Assembly: GCA_030613605.1 (NCBI GenBank)
Contig: JAUWLO010000018.1
Location: 1 to 17,396, forward strand
Direction of reading: 5' to 3'
Source: Gammaproteobacteria bacterium
GTDB taxonomy: Bacteria; Pseudomonadota; Gammaproteobacteria; SZUA-152
Length of the DNA stretch: 17,396 bases
Made by a program: the position numbers and the translations under genes. Numbering within the stretch: position 1 is the stretch's first letter; the number at the start of each line of letters is the position of its first letter. Below the pieces are notes generated by a model that was given only the letters and a program-made list of their open reading frames with translations, did no database searches and was not told the DNA's origin. Positions 1 to 6,723 of this stretch are shown here, piece by piece.

Positions 1-1088
1 TTTTCACAGTGGGAGCTCCCGTTAGTGCGAAAATTCATGGCACCTTAAAACCACTGGAAAAGAGCACCTTGCCAGCTGGCCGCGTTAAAGCCCTGGCCTA
101 CGAAATCATGAATGAGGAACAGATTGCACAGTTCGAACTCAAACCTGAAATGAACCTGGCTCATTCCATGCCCAAAGTTGGCCGCTTCCGCGTCAACGTA
201 TTTATGCAACGCGGCCAGGCAGCGATGGTCATTCGCCACATTGAAACCAATATACCCAAGCCAGAGGATCTTGGCCTGCCACCTGTGCTGAAAAAAATAA
301 TCATGCAAAAACGTGGCCTGGTGTTATTTATTGGTGCCACGGGTTCAGGCAAATCCACCTCACTGGCCGCGCTCATCGACCACCGTAATGCTAATTCCGC
401 CGGGCACATCATTACCATCGAAGACCCCATTGAGTTTGTGCACAACCACAAAAAATCGATCGTTAACCAGCGCGAGGTCGGGCTGGATACCGATACCTAT
501 GAAGATGCGCTGGTCAATACTCTACGTCAGGCCCCGGATGTCATTTTGATAGGTGAAATTCGCAGCCGGGAGACCATGGAGCACGCGCTGACCTTTGCTG
601 AAACGGGGCACCTGGCCATCTCAACCCTGCACGCCAACAACTCCAATCAGGCGCTGGATCGCATTATCAACTTTTTCCCGGAAGACCGCCGTAACCAGTT
701 GCTAATGGATTTGTCACTCAACGTGCGCGCATTCATTTCGCAACGACTTATCCCTACGGTTGAAGGCAAACGCGCAGTCGCAATAGAAATCATGCTCGGC
801 ACCCCCTTGATCCAGGATCTGATTCTCAAGGGGGATGTTCATGGCATTAAAGACATCATGGAAAAATCCACTAACCTGGGCATGCAGACCTTTGATCAGG
901 CGCTGTTCAATTTATACAAGGCAGGGACCATCACTCACGAGGAGGCTCTGCGTAATGCCGACTCACAAAACAACTTACGCCTGAAAATCAGCCTCGCCGA
1001 GGGCAAGTCGGGCGAGATCGATTCCAGCCTGAAAATTGAGGAATCCGTTGAGGATAGCGGTCCATCCATGGGGCTGGAGCTTAAGTAG
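1..1088 (+). CDS. pilU: PilU-type type IV pilus retraction ATPase (5' partial)
   Basis: Hexameric secretion-type ATPase that acts at the cytoplasmic base of the pilus, assisting PilT in retraction and twitching. The reading frame is already open at the window's first bases: the codons before the GTG at position 9 encode F-T, continuing the usual PilU N-terminus (DLFITxGxP...). The real start is therefore upstream and position 9 is not the start. Counting from that GTG, Walker A GATGSGKST is at residues 109-117, the Asp box ITIEDPIEFVH at 135-145, Walker B with IGEIR at about 178-185, and the His box STLHANNSNQALDRI at about 205-219. PilU rather than PilT is favoured by the RETNIP-like stretch (here IETNIP), RGLVLFIGATGSGKST, HIITIEDPIEFVH and the LxMQTFDQALxNLY-type C-terminus. 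An acidic tail of about 30 residues follows the conserved end. The stop TAG at 1086-1088 lies 50 bp from the convergent mrcA stop. I see no clear terminator between them. Confidence 0.93.
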   Translation, partial: FTVGAPVSAKIHGTLKPLEKSTLPAGRVKALAYEIMNEEQIAQFELKPEMNLAHSMPKVGRFRVNVFMQRGQAAMVIRHIETNIPKPEDLGLPPVLKKIIMQKRGLVLFIGATGSGKSTSLAALIDHRNANSAGHIITIEDPIEFVHNHKKSIVNQREVGLDTDTYEDALVNTLRQAPDVILIGEIRSRETMEHALTFAETGHLAISTLHANNSNQALDRIINFFPEDRRNQLLMDLSLNVRAFISQRLIPTVEGKRAVAIEIMLGTPLIQDLILKGDVHGIKDIMEKSTNLGMQTFDQALFNLYKAGTITHEEALRNADSQNNLRLKISLAEGKSGEIDSSLKIEESVEDSGPSMGLELK

Positions 1089-1138
1089 CCCGAGCTTGCA
1101 ACTCACGATCAAAGTAGCCACTCAAAACGGGCCACTAA

Positions 1139-3691
1139 CTAAAAAAGCTCCTCCGCCACAGTACTGTCTTGCGGCTCGCCTACTGGTGAACCAGTGATCA
1201 CGTCTTCCGAAGCCCCTAACGACCCTCCTGTAGATGCTGGGGCGTGGCGCTCTGGAACATTCTCCACCCTGAAGGTCTCAAATATAGCATCAGGTTGGTC
1301 TGCGCCTGCCAGCAAACCCGTTTCAGGATCAATACGCACGGTCACCAGACCCGGTGGTTGAACCAAAGGCTTCACAGGCAAACCCTGTAAAGCGGTTTTC
1401 ATGTATTCAATCCACATCGGTAATGCAGCACGACCACCGGTCTCGCGCTCACCCAAAGGCTGAGGCTTGTCAAAGCCAACCCAGGCCGTGGTCACCACAT
1501 CTGGCGAAAACCCTGAAAACCAGGCATCTTGCTGATCATTGGTCGTTCCTGTTTTGCCGCCGATATCTTTTCGATTCAATACCAAAGCTCGCCGCCCGGT
1601 ACCACGACGTATAACGTCTATCATCAGGGTACGCATCAAATAGGCATTTTGTGGTGTTATCACTCGTGGCGCGATATTCACCGGGGGCATCTCTTCACGG
1701 ATGGGGGGGCCTACAAAGGTGTTCGGTTCATCCGCCGTAATACTCGTTGACGTAAACGCATCTTCCTTACTTCTTTTGGCTCTGGCTTTTGCCCGGGCTT
1801 CACAAAACTCACAAACCACAAATGGCTCTGCCAGATACTCGGTTTCACCGTCAGCATTTTCGATACGATCAATAAAATAGGGAATTGTGCGATAACCCCC
1901 GTTGGCAAAAACAGAGTATCCCGACACCACTTCCAGCGGCGTGACCGCGCCACTGCCCAAAGCCAGCGACAAATCTTTGGGAAGACGGCGTTTATCAAAA
2001 CCAAATCTCGACACATAGTTAATCGCGTAAGAGATACCAATAGCACGCAGCAACCGAATGGAAACCAGATTCCTGGATTTCACCAGGGCCTCGTGTAAGC
2101 GGGTAGGACCAAAGACTTTGCCGCTGTAATTCTCAGGCCGCCAGGCCGCTTCCAGGCCCTCATCTTCAAACACCACGGGGGCATCATTGATCAAACTGGC
2201 CAGGGTAAAGCCTTTTTCCAGACCCGCAGAATAGGTAAACGGCTTGAAATTGGATCCTGGCTGTCTTTCTGCCTGGGTCACCCGATTAAAATTGCTGTTC
2301 GTGAAATCAAACCCGCCTACCAGAGCACGAATAGCACCATCTTTGGGATCAAGTGATACCAGAGCCCCTTCCACAACAGGCACCTGCGCCAGGCTCCACT
2401 GACCACTGGCATCCTCAACGATTCGAATAACATCACCCCGAGTAAGGATATCTGCCGCCTCTTTAGGTGCCTCACCCATACGGCCAAAACCCGTTCCCGG
2501 TGCTGCCCATTTCAAACCCGGCCAGTCGATTCTCAGTACCCCCCGATGGGGTTCATATACAATGGCCAGCTGCCCCACCACCTCCAGCACCAGAGCAGGT
2601 AACAAACCGTTAACCTCCCGGTGTTTTCTAAGCAGGTTCATCCACTGCTCTTCACCGCTTTGTTCGTCCAGTAATTGCCGTGATATCGGCCCTCGATAAC
2701 CGTGACGTCGGTCGTAAGAAAGCAGGGCATTACGTTGGGATTTGTTGGCGGCCGCTTGCAGTCTGGAATCAATGCTGGTGATCACTTTAAACCCTTCCGA
2801 GTAAGTTGTGTCGCCATAACGCTCGATCATCTCGGCACGAACCATTTCTGCTATGTAAGAGGCCGTCACTTCTTTGGAAAGACCGTGGAGACGAGAATCA
2901 TCGACCATTTTTATCGCTTCGTTATATTCATCCTCGGTAATGTATTCCAGCGACAACATTCGACCTAATACATAATTACGGCGTGTTAGCGCTCTGGCGG
3001 GGTTAATAATAGGATTATATCGGGAAGGGGCTTTTGGCAGACCTGCGATCATGGCCAGCTGCGCCACATTAAGTTGCCCCACATCCAGGCCATAATAAAC
3101 CTGTGCTGCTGCCCCGGCACCGTAGGCCCGGTTGCCCAGGTAAATTTTATTTAAATAAAGAGAAAGAATGTCCTGCTTGGTTAGCTCACCCTCAATTTTG
3201 AAGGCCAGCATGATCTCATTGATTTTTCGCAGATAGGTTTTTTCACGACTCAGAAAGAAATTTCGCGCCACCTGCATGGTAATTGTGCTTCCCCCCTGCC
3301 CCTTCTCACCGGTACGCAACAGGTAAAATACCGCGCGCAACAACCCCTGGTAGTCCACCCCTGGGTGTTCAAAAAAACGTGAATCTTCTGCCGCCAAAAC
3401 GGCTTTAACCATCAAATCAGGAAATTCTTCATACTCCATTGGCGTCCGTTTCTTTTCACCAAACTCGGCCATAAGCTTCATATCACGGCTATAAACTCGT
3501 AATGGCACCTGAAAACGAACATCCTTAAGAGCATCTACAGAAGGAAGATTAGGGACAATAAAGAGATAAATGCCCAACACAATGAGTGTGGTTAAAAAAA
3601 CACCAACTCCACCCACCATAAGCCACCAACGCCTGTGTAGGTTGAAAGAACGCTTTAAATCGCGGAATTTTGTGATAGTGTTCATGGACAT
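1139..3691 (-). CDS. mrcA: Penicillin-binding protein 1A (bifunctional peptidoglycan synthase)
   Basis: Class A PBP that polymerises glycan strands from lipid II and cross-links the peptides in the periplasm. Numbering is from the ATG at 3691 (850 residues, normal for PBP1A). There is a short basic cytoplasmic tail, one membrane segment at about 25-46, and a GT51 glycosyltransferase with catalytic E102 in EDSRFFEHPG and GGSTITMQ at 133-140. An OB-like insert lies at about 320-440. The transpeptidase has SxxK S480-K483 (GSNFKPF), SxN S539-N541 and KTG at 713-715. An insert of about 60 residues between SxN and KTG contains a C-EF-C pair (627, 630) and a basic/Ser-rich stretch. Start choice: the longest frame begins with TTG at 3727, but that codon overlaps a putative -35 box. 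ATGs at 3691 and 3685 are more likely, though none has a clear Shine-Dalgarno. It is divergent from pilM, as in pseudomonads (ponA-pilM). Confidence 0.95.
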   Translation of the reverse strand: MSMNTITKFRDLKRSFNLHRRWWLMVGGVGVFLTTLIVLGIYLFIVPNLPSVDALKDVRFQVPLRVYSRDMKLMAEFGEKKRTPMEYEEFPDLMVKAVLAAEDSRFFEHPGVDYQGLLRAVFYLLRTGEKGQGGSTITMQVARNFFLSREKTYLRKINEIMLAFKIEGELTKQDILSLYLNKIYLGNRAYGAGAAAQVYYGLDVGQLNVAQLAMIAGLPKAPSRYNPIINPARALTRRNYVLGRMLSLEYITEDEYNEAIKMVDDSRLHGLSKEVTASYIAEMVRAEMIERYGDTTYSEGFKVITSIDSRLQAAANKSQRNALLSYDRRHGYRGPISRQLLDEQSGEEQWMNLLRKHREVNGLLPALVLEVVGQLAIVYEPHRGVLRIDWPGLKWAAPGTGFGRMGEAPKEAADILTRGDVIRIVEDASGQWSLAQVPVVEGALVSLDPKDGAIRALVGGFDFTNSNFNRVTQAERQPGSNFKPFTYSAGLEKGFTLASLINDAPVVFEDEGLEAAWRPENYSGKVFGPTRLHEALVKSRNLVSIRLLRAIGISYAINYVSRFGFDKRRLPKDLSLALGSGAVTPLEVVSGYSVFANGGYRTIPYFIDRIENADGETEYLAEPFVVCEFCEARAKARAKRSKEDAFTSTSITADEPNTFVGPPIREEMPPVNIAPRVITPQNAYLMRTLMIDVIRRGTGRRALVLNRKDIGGKTGTTNDQQDAWFSGFSPDVVTTAWVGFDKPQPLGERETGGRAALPMWIEYMKTALQGLPVKPLVQPPGLVTVRIDPETGLLAGADQPDAIFETFRVENVPERHAPASTGGSLGASEDVITGSPVGEPQDSTVAEELF

Positions 3692-3702
3692 ATTGCTAAC
3701 AG

Positions 3703-3731
3703 AGTATAAAACTTCTAATTGAATCAACCAA
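3703..3731 (-). promoter_or_regulatory. Putative sigma-70 promoter for mrcA
   Basis: Read on the minus strand, TTGGTT (3726-3731) and TATACT (3703-3708) are separated by 17 bp, matching the consensus at 4/6 and 5/6 positions. Transcription would begin near 3696, only 5-11 nt before the candidate ATGs at 3691 and 3685, so the leader would be very short. This is based on sequence resemblance only. The rest of the 147-bp mrcA-pilM intergenic region is AT-rich. I could not pick out an equally convincing promoter for pilM there; the best I see is TTGGCT at 3781 with TCTACA at 3803, which is weak. Confidence 0.4.
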
Positions 3732-3824
3732 ATACTAATTTTTTCTTATGCAATTCATGATCTACAGTAAAGTTTGCGGATTGGCTACCGATAATCAGCT
3801 TGTCTACACAAAAAATGGAAAAAT

Positions 3825-3830
3825 AGGAAG
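3825..3830 (+). promoter_or_regulatory. Ribosome binding site that fixes the GTG start of pilM
   Basis: AGGAAG lies 8 nt upstream of the GTG at 3839. It is the only good Shine-Dalgarno in the area and supports GTG as the true pilM start, which places the conserved IGLDISSTSVK motif at the expected distance from the N-terminus. Confidence 0.7.
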
Positions 3831-3838
3831 ATAACAGA

Positions 3839-4909
3839 GTGTCGCTAGCCAAACTATTTGCTCAGAAAAAACCAGCGCTCATCGGTCTTGATATCAGCTC
3901 GACATCGGTCAAGCTTCTGGAGCTAAGCCTTAGCGGGAAAGGCTACCGCGTGGATGCCTTTGCTGCCGAACCCTTGCCACCAAATTCCGTGGTAGAAAAA
4001 AATATTGCAGATGTCGAAGCCGTTGGTGAGGCTATTCGACGTGTCGCCAAGCGCTCCGGATCTCGTACAAAAAATGTTTGTGTCGCTGTCGCCGGCTCCT
4101 CTGTTATCACCAAAGTCATCACCATGCCGGCTTCGCTATCCGAAGAAGAAATGGAAAGCCAGATTGAACTCGAAGCCGACCAATATATTCCGTATGCATT
4201 GGATGAGGTAAACCTTGATTTCGAAATACTCGGAACCTCCGACGACAACCCGGATACCGTTGATGTTTTACTGGCTGCCTCACGCAGCGAAAATGTGGAT
4301 TCACGAGTAGCTGCTGTAGAACTCGGTGGACTCACTGCCAAAGTCGTCGATATCGAAGCCTACACACTGGAAAATGCCTTCGGACTTATTTCATCGCAGG
4401 TTCCCGGTGGCACCGATGGTAAGACTATTGCCATTATTGATATTGGCGCCACCATGACCACGCTGAGTGTACTGCATGACGAAAAAATTATTTATACCCG
4501 CGACCAGGTTTTTGGTGGCAAGCAGCTTACCGAAGAAATACAACGCCGTTACGGCCTCTCCTATGAAGAAGCCGGTATGGCCAAGCGCCAGGGTGGTCTA
4601 CCAGACAACTACATTCCCGAAGTACTTGACCCCTTCAAGGATGCTATGGCACAGCAGGTCAGTCGATCACTGCAATTTTTCTTTTCTTCCAGTCAGCACA
4701 ATTCTGTAAGCCACATTGTCCTGGCGGGTGGTAGCGCATCTATTCCGGGCGCAGATGAACTGATTGAAGAACGTGTTGGCACCAGCACCTCTGTAGCCAA
4801 TCCATTCACCAACATGTCATTAGCCTCCAAAGTTAAGGCGCAGGCACTGAGCAATGATGCGCCGTCATTGATGATCGCCTGTGGACTCGCACTGAGGAGT
4901 TTCGATTAA
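3839..4909 (+). CDS. pilM: Type IV pilus inner-membrane platform protein PilM (actin-like)
   Basis: Cytoplasmic actin-like ATP-binding protein that docks on the N-terminal tail of PilN and links the pilus motor to the PilNOP alignment complex. The 356 residues match the usual family length. The phosphate-1 motif is at about 14-28 (IGLDISSTSVKLLEL). A middle segment with EADQYIPYALDEVNLDF is typical of PilM. The phosphate-2 motif is IIDIGATMTTLSV at about 199-211, and the adenosine motif is HIVLAGGSASIPG at about 292-304. The start is GTG with a good Shine-Dalgarno. The TAA stop shares one base with the pilN ATG (TAATG), which indicates translational coupling. It is the first gene of pilMNOPQ and divergent from mrcA. 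Confidence 0.97.
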   Translation: MSLAKLFAQKKPALIGLDISSTSVKLLELSLSGKGYRVDAFAAEPLPPNSVVEKNIADVEAVGEAIRRVAKRSGSRTKNVCVAVAGSSVITKVITMPASLSEEEMESQIELEADQYIPYALDEVNLDFEILGTSDDNPDTVDVLLAASRSENVDSRVAAVELGGLTAKVVDIEAYTLENAFGLISSQVPGGTDGKTIAIIDIGATMTTLSVLHDEKIIYTRDQVFGGKQLTEEIQRRYGLSYEEAGMAKRQGGLPDNYIPEVLDPFKDAMAQQVSRSLQFFFSSSQHNSVSHIVLAGGSASIPGADELIEERVGTSTSVANPFTNMSLASKVKAQALSNDAPSLMIACGLALRSFD

Positions 4910-5481
4910 TGCCTCATATTAACCTCCTACCCTGGCGCGAAGAACTTCGTAGCGAAAGGCAACGACAACTTATCAATATAGCGGCCGGTGCTGCTGTAGT
5001 AATGCTGGGCATTATCGTTTTAGTTCATCTCCGTATGGCTGGCATGATTACCGACCAGGACAATCGCAATAAATATATGACTGAACAAATCGCCATTGTC
5101 GACAAACAAATTACAGAAATAAACACGCTTGAAAAGGAAAAGGCAGCCTTGCTGGCGCGAATGAAAGTTATTCAAGAGCTTCAGGGTACCCGCCCGGTGA
5201 TCGTGCACCTTTTCGATGAAATCGCAAAAACTCTACCTGCCCAGGTTGTTTTACTTAGCCTTAAAAGAGAGGGTGAAGGGATAAGCCTGGAGGGCATCGC
5301 AGATTCCAATGATTATGTTTCCCAGTTCATGCGCAATCTGAGTGACTCGCCATGGCTTACAAACCCAAGACTCACGGTAATTGAAGCGAATAAGGCCCAA
5401 TATCCGGGTGCGAGCTGGTTTCAACTCACTGTGTCACAAGCAAAACTTGAAAAACTAAAACATAAAAAGGCAGCCAAATGA
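4909..5481 (+). CDS. pilN: Type IV pilus alignment protein PilN
   Basis: Bitopic inner-membrane protein of the alignment complex. The extreme N-terminus carries the INLLPWR motif (residues 4-10), which in this family inserts into a groove of PilM. A membrane segment follows at about 21-43, then a coiled-coil-like stretch rich in Glu, Lys and Leu at about 50-95, then a small periplasmic ferredoxin-like domain (about 105-180) that pairs with PilO. At 190 residues the length is normal. The start overlaps the pilM stop by one base and the stop overlaps the pilO start (ATGA), so the three genes are tightly coupled. The C-terminus is Lys-rich. Confidence 0.96.
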   Translation: MPHINLLPWREELRSERQRQLINIAAGAAVVMLGIIVLVHLRMAGMITDQDNRNKYMTEQIAIVDKQITEINTLEKEKAALLARMKVIQELQGTRPVIVHLFDEIAKTLPAQVVLLSLKREGEGISLEGIADSNDYVSQFMRNLSDSPWLTNPRLTVIEANKAQYPGASWFQLTVSQAKLEKLKHKKAAK

Positions 5482-6065
5482 ACCTGTCTGATCTCAACAA
5501 TCTAAGCCTGGATCCAAACAATATCGGCAGCTGGCCGATTGCCGCGAAGGTTATCGTTATTTTATCATTATGTGGCGCTATTTTATTTGCGGGCTATTAC
5601 CTCGACACAAGCGACCAGCTAATAGTCCTGGAAACAGCTCAAGCCAAAGAAGTAACCCTGAAAAAAACTTTTGAAACCAAACAGGCCAAAGCCAGAAATC
5701 TCGCTGCATACAAAGAACAGATGGTAGAAATGGAACGATCATTCGGCACCTTATTGCAGCAATTACCTGGTAAAACCGAGGTTCCCGGCCTGCTGGACGA
5801 CATATCACGCGTCGGCATCCAAAGCGGCATGGTATTTGAATACTTCAAACCTGAAGCAGAAACTCCCAAGGGGTTTTATGCTGAACTGCCCATCAGTATC
5901 CGCGTGAAAGGTAACTATCACCAGTTTGGTAATTTTGTCAGCGGGACAGCTGCACTACCCCGCATTGTCACCCTGCACAACTTTTCAATTTCACAAGGCA
6001 AGGGTAATGATGATATGACCATGGTGGCCACTGCAAAGACATACCGCTACCTTGAAAAAGATTAA
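5478..6065 (+). CDS. pilO: Type IV pilus alignment protein PilO
   Basis: Inner-membrane partner of PilN. The heterodimer spans the periplasm with PilP and transmits movement between the motor and the secretin. The 195 residues show a short cytoplasmic N-terminus with WPIAAKV, a membrane segment at about 22-42, a coiled-coil-like helix at about 47-90, then LLQQLPGKTEVPGLLDDIS and a periplasmic ferredoxin-like domain with FYAELPISIRVKGNYHQFG, all typical of PilO. The ATG overlaps the pilN stop by 4 nt. The TAA stop is followed by 38 nt before pilP. Confidence 0.97.
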   Translation: MNLSDLNNLSLDPNNIGSWPIAAKVIVILSLCGAILFAGYYLDTSDQLIVLETAQAKEVTLKKTFETKQAKARNLAAYKEQMVEMERSFGTLLQQLPGKTEVPGLLDDISRVGIQSGMVFEYFKPEAETPKGFYAELPISIRVKGNYHQFGNFVSGTAALPRIVTLHNFSISQGKGNDDMTMVATAKTYRYLEKD

Positions 6066-6103
6066 CAAACTAGCAATAAAAAGAAACGCCGGAAGGGTCG
6101 GAA

Positions 6104-6703
6104 ATGATCACCATGAAACCTTCACCTACCCCCAGGCACACCGTCAAAAAGGCCACTTTCCCATGGCTTCGTTACGCCCGGCGTAGCGTTTCTCTTTGGC
6201 AATACGTAGGAATAATTATCCTTACTGTTGGGCTTGTTGCATGCGGCGACACGCCAGACGCGGATTTACGTCAGTTCGTTAATGATACCAAAGCCCGGGG
6301 GAAGGGTCGTATTCCGCCTTTGCCCGAGCCCCAAACATTTGAAATTTATGCCTATGATGAGGAGCCCTTGCGTGACCCCTTCATACCGGCCAAAGCTGTT
6401 GAAGCTGCCAATAACGCAGACTCAGGATTAAAACCTGACACTACCCGAGAAAAAGATGTGCTGGAAGAATTCGCACTAGGCAGCCTGAAGATGATGGGCA
6501 GCCTGGAAAAAAACGGGAAACTTTGGGCTTTACTTAGAGCGCCTGATGGCACTTTACATCGCACAACAAAAGGCCGCCATATGGGGCAAAATAATGGCAA
6601 AATTATCAAAATTACTGAATCAGAGCTTGAATTAAAAGAGATCGTTCCGGACGGACTGGGGGGTTGGATAGAACGATTCTCAACCCTTTCCGCTAGCGAA
6701 TGA
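6104..6703 (+). CDS. pilP: Type IV pilus lipoprotein PilP
   Basis: Periplasmic lipoprotein that bridges PilN/PilO to the N0/N1 domains of PilQ. The 199 residues include a lipobox-like LVAC with the lipidated Cys at 47, then a flexible Pro-rich stretch containing YDEEPLRDPF (about 84-93), typical of PilP, and a C-terminal beta-domain (about 120-195) with LGSLKMMGSL, KGRHMGQNNGKI and LGGWIER. The start ATG at 6104 has GGAAGG 7 nt upstream. A second ATG lies at 6113. No GTG, TTG or CTG occurs between there and the Cys, so a pre-sequence of 43-46 residues is forced, longer than the usual lipoprotein signal of about 20. The stop overlaps an upstream ATG of the pilQ frame. Confidence 0.94.
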   Translation: MITMKPSPTPRHTVKKATFPWLRYARRSVSLWQYVGIIILTVGLVACGDTPDADLRQFVNDTKARGKGRIPPLPEPQTFEIYAYDEEPLRDPFIPAKAVEAANNADSGLKPDTTREKDVLEEFALGSLKMMGSLEKNGKLWALLRAPDGTLHRTTKGRHMGQNNGKIIKITESELELKEIVPDGLGGWIERFSTLSASE

Positions 6704-6710
6704 TGCCAAC

Positions 6711-6715
6711 GAGGA
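6711..6715 (+). promoter_or_regulatory. Ribosome binding site that decides the pilQ start
   Basis: GAGGA lies 8 nt before the ATG at 6724. The pilQ frame also has ATGs at 6700 (overlapping the pilP stop) and 6703, but no comparable Shine-Dalgarno stands before those, so 6724 is preferred. Translational coupling from pilP through 6700 cannot be excluded and would add 8 residues. Confidence 0.6.
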
Positions 6716-6723
6716 TACTAAAC

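Noticed and set aside
9..11. GTG at position 9 as the pilU start
   Set aside because: The frame is open before it and the preceding codons continue the conserved PilU N-terminal motif, so the gene is truncated by the window edge.
3803..3808. Possible pilM -10 TCTACA with TTGGCT 16 bp upstream
   Set aside because: It matches the consensus at only 3 of 6 positions in the -10 and 4 of 6 in the -35; not strong enough to list as a promoter.
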